Source of the DNA: Alphaproteobacteria bacterium
GTDB taxonomy: Bacteria > Pseudomonadota > Alphaproteobacteria > Micropepsales > Micropepsaceae
Assembly (NCBI GenBank): GCA_947474565.1
Contig: CANJIS010000016.1
Coordinates: 1-53,112 of the forward strand
Direction: 5' to 3'
DNA: 53,112 bases
Shown here: one piece after another, positions 18,580-27,087 of the stretch
Position numbering within the stretch: position 1 is the first letter of the stretch
Layout: each line of letters starts with the position of its first letter
The notes under the pieces: model-generated
The model's input: only the letters and a program-made list of their open reading frames with translations
Databases searched by the model: none
Told to the model about the DNA's origin: nothing
Program-made: the position numbers and the translations under genes

Positions 18580-20673
18580 ATGAAATCGCGCCATCAATCC
18601 AAGCTGCTTGTCTTGCTCGCAGCGGCAAGCATGACTGTTTTGACCGCTTCCAACCTCAATGCGCAACAGGCTGCTTCCGCTGATTGGAAAGTGTGGGGCG
18701 GCGATACGGGCGTCAGCCGCTTCTCCACCCTCGATCAGATCAACGCGGGCAATGTCGCGCAGCTCAAGCCGGCATGGGTCTATGACCCCGGCAAGTTCGG
18801 CCGTTCCTGGGAAGACACGCCGCTTCTGATCGGCGGCCTTCTCTATGTGATTGATGCGGGCAGCAGCGATGTGATCGCCCTGCAGCCGGAAACCGGCAAA
18901 GTGGTCTGGCGTCACGAAGCGCCCAAGGGAAAAGAGCGCGACCAGCGCGCGGTCGCCTATTGGGGTGGTGACGGCAAGATGAAGCCGCGCCTGATCATGA
19001 CCTGGGGCGGCAGCATCTACGGCATTGATCCCAGCACCGGAAAATCCTCGACCGACTGGCCGCAACAAGGTCTCAACATCGTGCTGCCGCCGATTCAGGG
19101 CAAAGTGATGGGCGATGATCTGGGCGCCGGTCCGCTGCCGGGCGCAGGCGGCGGTGCCGCTGCCAAGGGCGGTGCGAATGGTGGCTCTGCCCGCAGCGCC
19201 AGCAACGCGCCAACGCCAGGTGCTGGCGGCCGCAGTGAAGCCGACAAGGCCGCGCCGGTGATCTACAAAAATCTCATCATCGTCTCCAGTTCCTCCGGCT
19301 TTCTGCCCATGCCGGGACGGCCCGGTGATATCCGCGCCTATGATCTGCGCAACGGCAAGCTGGTTTGGCAAAACCGCCTGATCCCCGATCCCGGCCAGCC
19401 CGGCGCGGATAGCTGGGCCGATCCGGATGCGGTGGTCGGCGGCGGCTCCTGGGGTTTTCTGTCGCTCGATGAATCCACCGGCACCGTCTATGTGCCCACC
19501 GACTCCGCCAGCCCCGATCTGGTCGGCATCTGGCGCCCGGGCGACAACAAATGGGCCAACTCCACCGTGGCGCTGGACGCCATGACCGGCAAGATCAAAT
19601 GGGGCTTCCAGAATAATCGCCATGACATCTGGGATATGGACACCATGGCCGCGCCGGTGCCGGTCACCATCAACAAGGACGGCAAGAAACTTAAAGTGAT
19701 CGTGCAGACCACCAAGCAGGGTCAGGTCTGGATTCTGGATGCCGCAAACGGAAAGCCGGTATTCGGCTGGTCCGAAAAGAAAGTGCCGCAAAGCAAGGTG
19801 CCCGGCGAAAAAACCTCGCCCACCCAGCCTTTCCCGGATGGGCTGTCACTGGCACGGATGAGCATCGACCGCGACCATCTCAGCAATCTCACGCCGACGT
19901 CCAATGCGGAATGCAAAAAAATCTGGGACGAAAAGAAGCTCACCAATCAAGGTCCCTATACACCGCCGTCGCCCGACGGCTGGGTGGTAATGATGCCGGG
20001 CGCCATCGGCGGCATTGATTGGGGCGGCGTCTCGATCAACCACGACATGGGCTACGCCTTCACCAATGTCATCAACATGCCGACCATGGTGCAGGTCTCG
20101 CCCAACAGCAAACGCGCTGTGGCCGGCAACAAAGGCTGGGCCTTCACCAGCGGCTATGTACGTTTCCATGACCAAGCGGGACGGCCCTGCATTGATGGCC
20201 CCCAGGGCGAGATGGTCGCGATTGATCTCAACAAGGGCAAGGTTGCCTGGCGCGTACCGCTGGGCGATCTCACCGATGAGTATGGCCCGCGCGCCAAGGG
20301 GCTCGGCTCCACCACCATCGGGCCATCGGTTGCCACGCGCGGCGGCGTTGTGTTCATTGCCGCCACCACGGACAGCAAAATCCACGCCTATGACGCCAAG
20401 ACCGGCAAGCTGTTGTGGCAGACCAAGATGAGCGCGTCGTCCAACGCCGGGCCCATGACCTATATGGGCAAGGACGGGCGGCAATATGTGCTCATCGCGG
20501 CAGGCGGACCGGGCAATGCCAAGCGCACCACGCCCAGCGACGATTTCGCTTTTCATCAGACCATGGTGGCGTTTGCGCTGCCCAAGCCCGGTGACAAGGT
20601 GATTGATATCGTGACGTCCTATCCCAAGCGCGCGCGGCAACCGGGTGATGCCAATATGGGTCAGCCACAGTAG
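18580..20673 (+). CDS. PQQ-binding quinoprotein dehydrogenase
   Basis: Secreted eight-bladed propeller dehydrogenase using pyrroloquinoline quinone, 697 residues, with no heme domain. ATG 18580 opens a signal peptide (LLVLLAAASMTVLTASNLNAQ). Propeller W-motifs recur, for example AKTGKLLWQTK and DAMTGKIKWGFQ. DIWDMD and the GGIDWGGVS region match the glucose/quinate-type quinoproteins. An unusual Gly/Ala/Ser insert lies at about residues 188-222 (GAGGGAAAKGG... to GAGGRSEAD). Substrate unknown, no pqq genes in the window. Its TAG stop abuts the stop of the convergent broken ligase (TAG then CTA). Confidence 0.85.
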   Translation: MKSRHQSKLLVLLAAASMTVLTASNLNAQQAASADWKVWGGDTGVSRFSTLDQINAGNVAQLKPAWVYDPGKFGRSWEDTPLLIGGLLYVIDAGSSDVIALQPETGKVVWRHEAPKGKERDQRAVAYWGGDGKMKPRLIMTWGGSIYGIDPSTGKSSTDWPQQGLNIVLPPIQGKVMGDDLGAGPLPGAGGGAAAKGGANGGSARSASNAPTPGAGGRSEADKAAPVIYKNLIIVSSSSGFLPMPGRPGDIRAYDLRNGKLVWQNRLIPDPGQPGADSWADPDAVVGGGSWGFLSLDESTGTVYVPTDSASPDLVGIWRPGDNKWANSTVALDAMTGKIKWGFQNNRHDIWDMDTMAAPVPVTINKDGKKLKVIVQTTKQGQVWILDAANGKPVFGWSEKKVPQSKVPGEKTSPTQPFPDGLSLARMSIDRDHLSNLTPTSNAECKKIWDEKKLTNQGPYTPPSPDGWVVMMPGAIGGIDWGGVSINHDMGYAFTNVINMPTMVQVSPNSKRAVAGNKGWAFTSGYVRFHDQAGRPCIDGPQGEMVAIDLNKGKVAWRVPLGDLTDEYGPRAKGLGSTTIGPSVATRGGVVFIAATTDSKIHAYDAKTGKLLWQTKMSASSNAGPMTYMGKDGRQYVLIAAGGPGNAKRTTPSDDFAFHQTMVAFALPKPGDKVIDIVTSYPKRARQPGDANMGQPQ

Positions 20674-22282
20674 CTAGTCTGTTGATTGCAGTTGGGTCGC
20701 CAGAATATCGCGCTTGGAGATTTTTCCAGCCGCGGTTTTTTGGCAGGCTGTCCCATATTTCAATCGCGGCGGGAATTTCATGCTTGGACAGTTTCGCTGC
20801 GATAAAGCGCCGAATCTCGCGGGCAGTGGTGTCTTTGTGGGCGGGATGCAGCACCACAAAGGCCTGGGGTATTTCCACCAGATAGGTGTCGGGCACACCG
20901 ATCACGGCGGCTTCCGCCACGGCCGGATGTTCGTTCAGCGCTTCCTCGATAACGCGGGGAAAAATATTAAAGCCGCCGCAGAAGATGATTTCCTTCAGCC
21001 GCCCTGTGAGCGTGAGAAGACCGTCTTAATCCATGGCGCCCAGATCGCCGGTATGCAGCCAGCCATCCTTAAGCGCATGTTCGCTTTCCTCCGGCCACTT
21101 CCAGTAGCCTTTCATCACTTGTGGACCGCGCACACAGATTTCGCCGGACATGTTCGGTGCAAGCGGCGCGTTCGTCGCCGGATCGCGAATTTCCACAACG
21201 GTGCCCGGTTCGGGCACGCCGACCGTGCCGGGTCTGGCCTTGTCTAACACCACCTGCGACGCCACCGCCGGGGCACATTCGGTGCTGCCATAGCGTTCCA
21301 GAAGATCAAGCCCGGTGAGTTCGCGGAATTTGCGCGTCACGCGGGCGGGCAGCGACCCGCCGGTGGACGTGCAGCGCTTGAGCGACGACAGATCAAACTT
21401 GCCGAAGTCCGGATGATCGACCAGCAACGCATACATGGACGGCACCAGCGACAGGATGGTGATCTTTTTCTCCGCCACATCCTTCAGCACATCGCTGGGA
21501 TCGAAGCGGCGATGCATCACCATCGGCATGCCCCGGTCGATGGCGCAGAGCAGGACCGAAGACAGGCCCGAAACATGCGCCAGCGGCGTCACCAGCAAGG
21601 TCTTGTCGGCGCCGCCGGGTGCATCGCCCGCGCTGCGGTTGCGGATATCCACCGAGGCGCAGACATTGGCATGGGTGAGCATCGCGGCTTTGGGCGCGCC
21701 GGTGCTGCCGCCGGTATATTGCAGCAGGATCACATCGTCTGTGAGGTTGCGGCGCGCGGGTATCTCGCCGGTTTCGCTCAGCAGGGCTGCAAATGAACCT
21801 GGCTCGTCACCACCGGCCAGATCCTCTTCCTTGCACAGGATCACGGCGCGAAGACCGGGCGCCTGCTTCAGAATTTCCGAACCTGGCAGACTGGGGTCGG
21901 CCGTCAGCAGAATTTCTACTTCGGCATCACGAAGCTGAAAGCCGAGCGAACTGGGCGAAGTGAGAAAACTTAAGTTTACCACCCGGCCGCCGGCGATCAG
22001 CGCGCCGAAAAAGGCAGGCACAAAGGCCGGCATGTTGGGCAGATGCAGGGCCACGCCGGTGCCTTGCTGCACACCCAGCCGCGCCAGCGCGGCTGCTGCC
22101 CGATTGGACAGTTTCCAAAGCGCATCGAAGCTCCAGCACTGGCCATAAAATTCCAGTCCGATGCGCGCGGGCCAGGTTTCAGCCGCGTGTTTCAGCATGT
22201 CCTGCAAAGGCCGGGGCGCGGGCAGGGGCGCGCGCCAGGAAACATGGCCGGGATAGGATTTTTCCCAGGGATAACTGTCCAT
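20674..22282 (-). pseudogene. AMP-dependent synthetase/ligase, broken by ochre codon and frameshift
   Basis: Acyl-CoA synthetase-type adenylating enzyme. The N-terminal domain is intact: P-loop LLQYTGGSTGAPKAAMLTH, YGSTECAPA and hinge TGDLGAMD. A TAA at 21026-21028 stops translation in the hinge. The same frame continues with DGLLTLTGRLKEIIFCGGFNIFP, as in intact relatives. A run of six T (20736-20741) then shifts the frame: with five, it would read KTAAGKISKRDILATQLQ, which holds the catalytic Lys of motif A10, to a TAG at 20674. Two independent lesions make decay likely. It has no clear operon partner and is convergent with the PQQ gene. Confidence 0.88.
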
Positions 22283-22419
22283 GGATGCGTCCAAGAGGTT
22301 TCGCCGTAAGAACGCAACACGGCGCGGGGAAAAGCGCCCGGCAGCAACGCTATCGCCTTCCCTTCTGCTGATCCAGCGGCCTTGCTGCCTTATGGCGGCT
22401 TCTGCTAAGGCTCCCCACG

Positions 22420-22575
22420 CGCAAGGTTCCCGAGAGGGATTTAAAGGGAACGCGGTTCAAAACCGCGGCTGCCCCCGCAACTGTAACCGGCGAGCGACTG
22501 TCCATATGCCACTGGGTAAAACCGGGAAGGCGGGCAGGAGCGAAGAGTCGGGAGCCAGGAGACCTGCCTCGCGTG
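22420..22575 (+). ncRNA. Cobalamin riboswitch
   Basis: AdoCbl-type riboswitch core. GGTTCCC (22425) pairs with GGGAAC (22446); then GCTGCCCCCGCAACTGTAA, the GCCACTGGG box at 22508, and AGTCGGGAGCCAGGAGACC with CCTGCC closing near 22568. It lies upstream of the btuB-type receptor on the same strand, as expected for B12-repressed uptake. About 150 nt separate it from the start codon, leaving room for an expression platform. Confidence 0.92.
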
Positions 22576-22725
22576 TCGTCCTGTTTCCGGCCGGGGTGTG
22601 CTGGGACCTGCGGGTAACCGTTGCGACGGCATTGTTGGAGTCGTTTCGCGGTGCCTTTATGTCTTTTCATTCCATTGCCATGTGGCTTCGCGGGCCGGCT
22701 CCTGAACCCGAAACAGGAGAGTGCT

Positions 22726-24633
22726 ATGCTTTATTCTTTCCGTCGTTCCGCTCTTCTTGGTGTCAGCTTCGTTGGCCTGGCAACCAGCGCCTGGGCGCAA
22801 TCTGCGCCTGCATCCAATAGCCTCAACACCACCACTGCGCTGCCGGAAACGGTGATCGTCAGCGCCACGCGCATCGCCACCCCGGTGGAAAAGATTGCCA
22901 GCAGCGCAACCGTGGTGACGGCAGCTCAGATCGCGGCGCAGGGCAAGCAAACCCTGCCCGATATTCTGCGCACGGTTCCAGGCCTGAATGTTGTGCAGGC
23001 TGGCGGCCCCGGCGGCCAGACCAGCGTCTTCATGCGCGGCACCAACTCCAACCATGTCAAAGTGCTGGTGGACGGCATTGACGTGACCGATCCCAGCAAC
23101 GGCGAAGCCTTCAATTTCGGCAATTATCTGGCCGGCGATGCCGAGCGCGTGGAAGTGTTGCGCGGCGCGCAGAGCGGACTGTATGGCTCTGATGCCATCG
23201 GCGGTGTGATCAATATCATCAGCCAGCCCGGCACCGGTCCGACCCAGTTCAAGGGCAAGCTTGAGGGCGGCTCGTTCGATACGTTCCACCAGAACGCGTC
23301 GCTGAGCGGCGCGAGTGACGGCTTCAGCTATTTCGCCGGCATTCAGCATTTTCACGTCGGCGCAACGCCGGTGACGCCGGGCAATTTGTTGGCGCCTGGC
23401 CAATGGCGCAATCCCGATTACAACGACAATGTCACCGGCTCGACCAAATTGGGTTATGCCTTTACCGACAATTTTGATGTTGGCTTTGTCGGCCGTGCCA
23501 CCATTTCCGCCGTGAAGACCACCGGTGACGATTTCCTCACCGGCCGTCCCGCCACCACGCGGTCCGTCGCCCGTGCCAATGACTATTATGCCCGCGGCAC
23601 GGCGCATCTGGTGCTGTTCGATGGCCTGCTGGATCAGACTTTGGGCTATTCCTACACCCACACCCACTCCACCAGCGCCGGCAACACCGGGTTCAAAAGC
23701 TTTTTCTCCGGTGAGCGGACCAAGCTGGATTATCAAGGCAATATCGCGCTGACCGAAGGTCAGACGCTGGTGATCGGCGCCGATCATGAGCGCGAAGCGA
23801 TCGCCTTGCCGATCAGCGCCTCTGCCACCACCGATGCGGGTTTTTTGGAACTGCAATCCAGCATGGGCAATTTCAACAGCGCGGTGAATGCCCGTTATGA
23901 CTCCCATCAGCGTTTCGGCGGCCGCGCCACCTTCCGTGTCGCGCCCAGCTATCTGATTGAAGCCACCGGTACACGGCTGAAGGCCAGTTTCGGAACGGGT
24001 TTCAAGGCGCCGACCTTGAGCCAGCTGTTTCAAAATTTCCCGGCGTTTTTCTTCTTCGCCAACCCGAACCTGAGGCCGGAAACCAGCACCGGCTACGATG
24101 CAGGCTTTGAACAGGCGCTCGGTGAGAAATTCTCCTTCGGCGCCACCGGTTATTACAACGACATCAAAAACCTGATCGATACCAACGCGACATTCTCGTC
24201 CTATGCCAATGTCGGCAAAGCGGTGACGCAGGGTGTGGAAGCGTTTGCCGCCGCCAAAGTGTCGGATGATGTGACCCTGCGCCTCGATTACACCTACACC
24301 GACGCGCATAACGCCATTCTGCGCCAGGCTTTGCTGCGCCGGCCCAAGCACAAGGTCACGCTGGATGCGCAGTGGCAAGCGATGGATGAACTTTTGCTGG
24401 ACGCCAATCTGACCTATGTCAGCTCATGGGTGGATGGCAGCCGTGACTTCGTCATTCCGCGCTTGAATGCACCCGGCTATACCCAGATCAATGTCGCCGC
24501 CACCTATCAGTTGGATGAGCATTTCGCCGTCACCGGCCGCATCACCAATCTGGCGGGTCAGCGCTACCAGAATCCCACCGGCTTTCTGGCGCCGAGCCTG
24601 GGTTGGTATCTGGGGATCAAGGTCGCGCAATAA
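22726..24633 (+). CDS. btuB: TonB-dependent vitamin B12 receptor BtuB
   Basis: Outer-membrane cobalamin transporter, about 635 residues. ATG 22726 follows CAGGAGA and opens the signal peptide MLYSFRRSALLGVSF...SAWAQ. TonB box ETVIVSATR. The plug carries DILRTVPGLNVVQ, FMRGTNSNHVKVLVDGIDV and VLRGAQSGLYGSDAIGG, the BtuB pattern, and the C-terminus is GWYLGIKVAQ. The assignment rests mainly on the cobalamin riboswitch upstream. No cobalamin transport or synthesis genes follow in this window. Confidence 0.92.
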   Translation: MLYSFRRSALLGVSFVGLATSAWAQSAPASNSLNTTTALPETVIVSATRIATPVEKIASSATVVTAAQIAAQGKQTLPDILRTVPGLNVVQAGGPGGQTSVFMRGTNSNHVKVLVDGIDVTDPSNGEAFNFGNYLAGDAERVEVLRGAQSGLYGSDAIGGVINIISQPGTGPTQFKGKLEGGSFDTFHQNASLSGASDGFSYFAGIQHFHVGATPVTPGNLLAPGQWRNPDYNDNVTGSTKLGYAFTDNFDVGFVGRATISAVKTTGDDFLTGRPATTRSVARANDYYARGTAHLVLFDGLLDQTLGYSYTHTHSTSAGNTGFKSFFSGERTKLDYQGNIALTEGQTLVIGADHEREAIALPISASATTDAGFLELQSSMGNFNSAVNARYDSHQRFGGRATFRVAPSYLIEATGTRLKASFGTGFKAPTLSQLFQNFPAFFFFANPNLRPETSTGYDAGFEQALGEKFSFGATGYYNDIKNLIDTNATFSSYANVGKAVTQGVEAFAAAKVSDDVTLRLDYTYTDAHNAILRQALLRRPKHKVTLDAQWQAMDELLLDANLTYVSSWVDGSRDFVIPRLNAPGYTQINVAATYQLDEHFAVTGRITNLAGQRYQNPTGFLAPSLGWYLGIKVAQ

Positions 24634-24678
24634 CGCCTGATGCGTTCCGCCGCGCGGCCTCAATCGGCCGCGCGGCGC

Positions 24679-24873
24679 TCAGCAGACCAGATCGACATTC
24701 TTCCCGGCCCAATCCTGCAAGCGGGACAGCCTGCTCGCGCGCGACTCCAGCGCCTGGGCGGCGGTCAGGAACAGGCCGGATTGATTGCTGCCTGGTGTGC
24801 GGTCGACATATTGTCGCAACAGCCTAGAAACGTGCAGCAATTCGTCCGTCTGGCCGGTTTGGATGACGGGCAC
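24679..24873 (-). CDS. Small hypothetical protein, 64 residues
   Basis: Short frame with a GTG start and a good AAGGAGG eight or so bases upstream (complement of 24882-24890), the best argument that it is translated. Predicted soluble and helical, with no signal or TM segment: DELLHVSRLLRQYVDRTPGS, then AAQALESRASRLSRLQDWAG. It lies convergent with btuB after its stop. I do not recognise a family. The opposite-strand frame here is Arg/Pro-rich and looks like a shadow. Confidence 0.5.
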   Translation of the reverse strand: MPVIQTGQTDELLHVSRLLRQYVDRTPGSNQSGLFLTAAQALESRASRLSRLQDWAGKNVDLVC

Positions 24874-25050
24874 GGTGGGGTGCCTCCTTCACTCGATTTG
24901 TCGCTGCATTTAAAGTTTATTTCCGCCAAATCCAGCACAGGGTGGCAACGGGGTAAGCGAGGGGTAAATCAATCCCGCCGCATTTGATCGAGGGGGCCGG
25001 GCGTGCTCTATTTTTGAACAGAAATCCGGCCTGTTTCTCCGATCATACTG

Positions 25051-27039
25051 ATGACCCAAAACGTTTTTTCCATCCAGGCCAAGCTGCAATCCGGATTTGC
25101 CTTTCATCAAGAAGGCAGATTGCGCGAAGCGGAAGGTCTCTATCAGGAGGTGCTTCGTTCCGACAAACGGAACGTCGATGCACTCCATTTGATCGGCGTG
25201 ATTTATCATCAAACTGGTCGTCACGAAGAGGCGGTCGATTTCATATCGCGGGCCATAAAACTGAATCCCGGCGCGGCGATAGCCTATTACAATCGGGGCA
25301 ACGCGCTCAAAGCCCTGGGTCGGAACGAGGAAGCGGTCGCCAACTTCAGCAAGGCGGTTGCCCTCAATCCCCAGTATGTCGATGCCTATAACAACCGCGG
25401 CACCACGCTTAACGATCTGCATCGCTTCCGTGAGGCGCTGGAAAGCCTCGACAAAGCCGTCGCCCTCAAACCGGAATTCGCCGAGGCGTACAACAATCGC
25501 GGCATTTCGCTGAGGGCGCTTGGACGCCCTGGCGAAGCTGTAGCCAGTTATAACAAGGCCATCTCGCTTCAGCCGCGCAATGCGGAGGCTCATAACAACC
25601 GGGCTCTGGCGCTGGGCGATTTGCAGCGTTTTGATGAAGCGCTCGCTGGCTACGATAAAGTTCTCGAAATTCAGCCTCGCCATGCGGAGGCGCATAACAA
25701 TTGCGGCAATGTATTCATGGCCCTGGCGCGCCTGGAGGAAGCTCTTGCCAGCTATGACCGGGCAATAGACTTGAAGCCCGATTATTTCGAGGCCTACAGC
25801 AACCAGGGCAATGTTCTTCATGCCCTGAAACGCGGCGGCGAAGCCCTGGCGAGCTATGACAAGGCGATAGAAATCAATCCCCACTACGCAAAAGTCCATA
25901 ACAACAGGGGCAACACGCTCAGGCTTCCCCTGCATCTTGAGGAGTCACTGGCAAGCTTTGACAGGGCTATCGCGCTCAATCCGAATTTTGCTGAAGCCTT
26001 CGCCAATCGTGGAAAGGTTCTCGCCAGCCTTCGGCGCTTCGACGAAGCTCTCGCCAGTTTCGACAGGGCAATTGAACTCAATCCGGACTTTGCCGGCGCT
26101 CATTTCAACAAAGCCCAATTCCATCTGCTTTTTGCAGATTTTTCCGCCGGATGGAGCCTTTATGAGTGGAGAAAATCCATTGAAGTGCCTGCGGGCAACA
26201 GAAGTTATTCCAGCCCTCTATTGACCGCCTTGGACGATGCTCAGGGAAAAACTGTCCTGGTTCATTGGGAGCAGGGATTGGGCGACACCATCCAGTTCTG
26301 CCGTTATGCCGGCCTGCTGGCGGACCGCGCCGCCAAAGTATTATTTGCGCCCCAACCGGCCCTGAAACCGTTGATGCAGTCGCTGGATGCCCGCGTCGAA
26401 TTGGTGGATGCCGATGATCCGCCTGCCGGCTTCGATTGTCACGTTCCTCTGCTCAGCCTGCCGGGCTTTTTCGAAACAAGGCTTGAAACCATTCCGGCCA
26501 AGACCGCCTATTTGTCTGCCGATCCCGGATTGATTGCGGCATGGCAGGAAAGACTGGCGGGCGCCGGTCTCAAAATCGGTATCTGCTGGCAAGGCAACGC
26601 CAATAACTCTGAAGACAGCTTTCGCTCGTTTCCGGCAAGCCTGTTGGCGCCGCTGGCTGGAATTGAGAATGTCCGCCTGATCAATCTGCAAACCGGCTCT
26701 GGCGCCGGGCAACTCCAAAAGCTTCCCGGCGAAGTAGCTATCCTGACATTCGCGGAAGATGATTTCGCGCCGTTTGCGCATACCGCCGCCATGATCGCCA
26801 ACCTTGATCTCGTCATCACAGCGGATACGTCCATCGCTCATCTTGCCGGTGCTCTGGGTGTGCCCACCTGGGTGGCGCTCGGCTATGTTCCGGAATGGCG
26901 CTGGATGCTCGATCGGCCTGACAGTCCCTGGTACCCTTCCATGCGTCTTTTTCGCCAGAATACCAATCGCGATTGGAACGGCGTATTCGACGATATCCGG
27001 GCCGCGCTTCTGGAATGGGTGGGCGGCAAGTCCATTTGA
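25051..27039 (+). CDS. TPR protein with C-terminal glycosyltransferase-like domain
   Basis: 662 residues. Residues 5-370 are about ten or eleven 34-residue tetratricopeptide repeats (AYYNRGNALKALGRNEEAV and relatives), a protein-interaction solenoid. Residues 380-650 resemble the GT9/heptosyltransferase-like domain found after TPRs in many proteobacteria: VHWEQGLGDTIQFCRYAG, then GICWQGNANN and LDLVITADTSIAHLAGALG. No signal peptide, so cytoplasmic. It may glycosylate or scaffold surface-assembly proteins, but the target is unknown. No strong ribosome-binding site is visible at ATG 25051. Confidence 0.82.
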   Translation: MTQNVFSIQAKLQSGFAFHQEGRLREAEGLYQEVLRSDKRNVDALHLIGVIYHQTGRHEEAVDFISRAIKLNPGAAIAYYNRGNALKALGRNEEAVANFSKAVALNPQYVDAYNNRGTTLNDLHRFREALESLDKAVALKPEFAEAYNNRGISLRALGRPGEAVASYNKAISLQPRNAEAHNNRALALGDLQRFDEALAGYDKVLEIQPRHAEAHNNCGNVFMALARLEEALASYDRAIDLKPDYFEAYSNQGNVLHALKRGGEALASYDKAIEINPHYAKVHNNRGNTLRLPLHLEESLASFDRAIALNPNFAEAFANRGKVLASLRRFDEALASFDRAIELNPDFAGAHFNKAQFHLLFADFSAGWSLYEWRKSIEVPAGNRSYSSPLLTALDDAQGKTVLVHWEQGLGDTIQFCRYAGLLADRAAKVLFAPQPALKPLMQSLDARVELVDADDPPAGFDCHVPLLSLPGFFETRLETIPAKTAYLSADPGLIAAWQERLAGAGLKIGICWQGNANNSEDSFRSFPASLLAPLAGIENVRLINLQTGSGAGQLQKLPGEVAILTFAEDDFAPFAHTAAMIANLDLVITADTSIAHLAGALGVPTWVALGYVPEWRWMLDRPDSPWYPSMRLFRQNTNRDWNGVFDDIRAALLEWVGGKSI

Positions 27040-27087
27040 TCGGCCACCTGGGCCGTGCTCTAGTTGCAAAAAAGACCGTGGGCGATC

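Noticed and set aside
22657..24378. 573-codon minus-strand frame opposite btuB
   Set aside because: No recognisable domain, Arg/Gly/Ala-rich, and btuB with its riboswitch is clearly the gene.
24640..24987. 115-codon plus-strand frame after btuB
   Set aside because: Arg/Pro/Gln-rich without ribosome-binding site; the opposite small frame has better support.
25051..26140. TPR units as a DNA tandem repeat array
   Set aside because: The repetition is at protein level in 102-bp steps with diverged bases, explained by the TPR fold.
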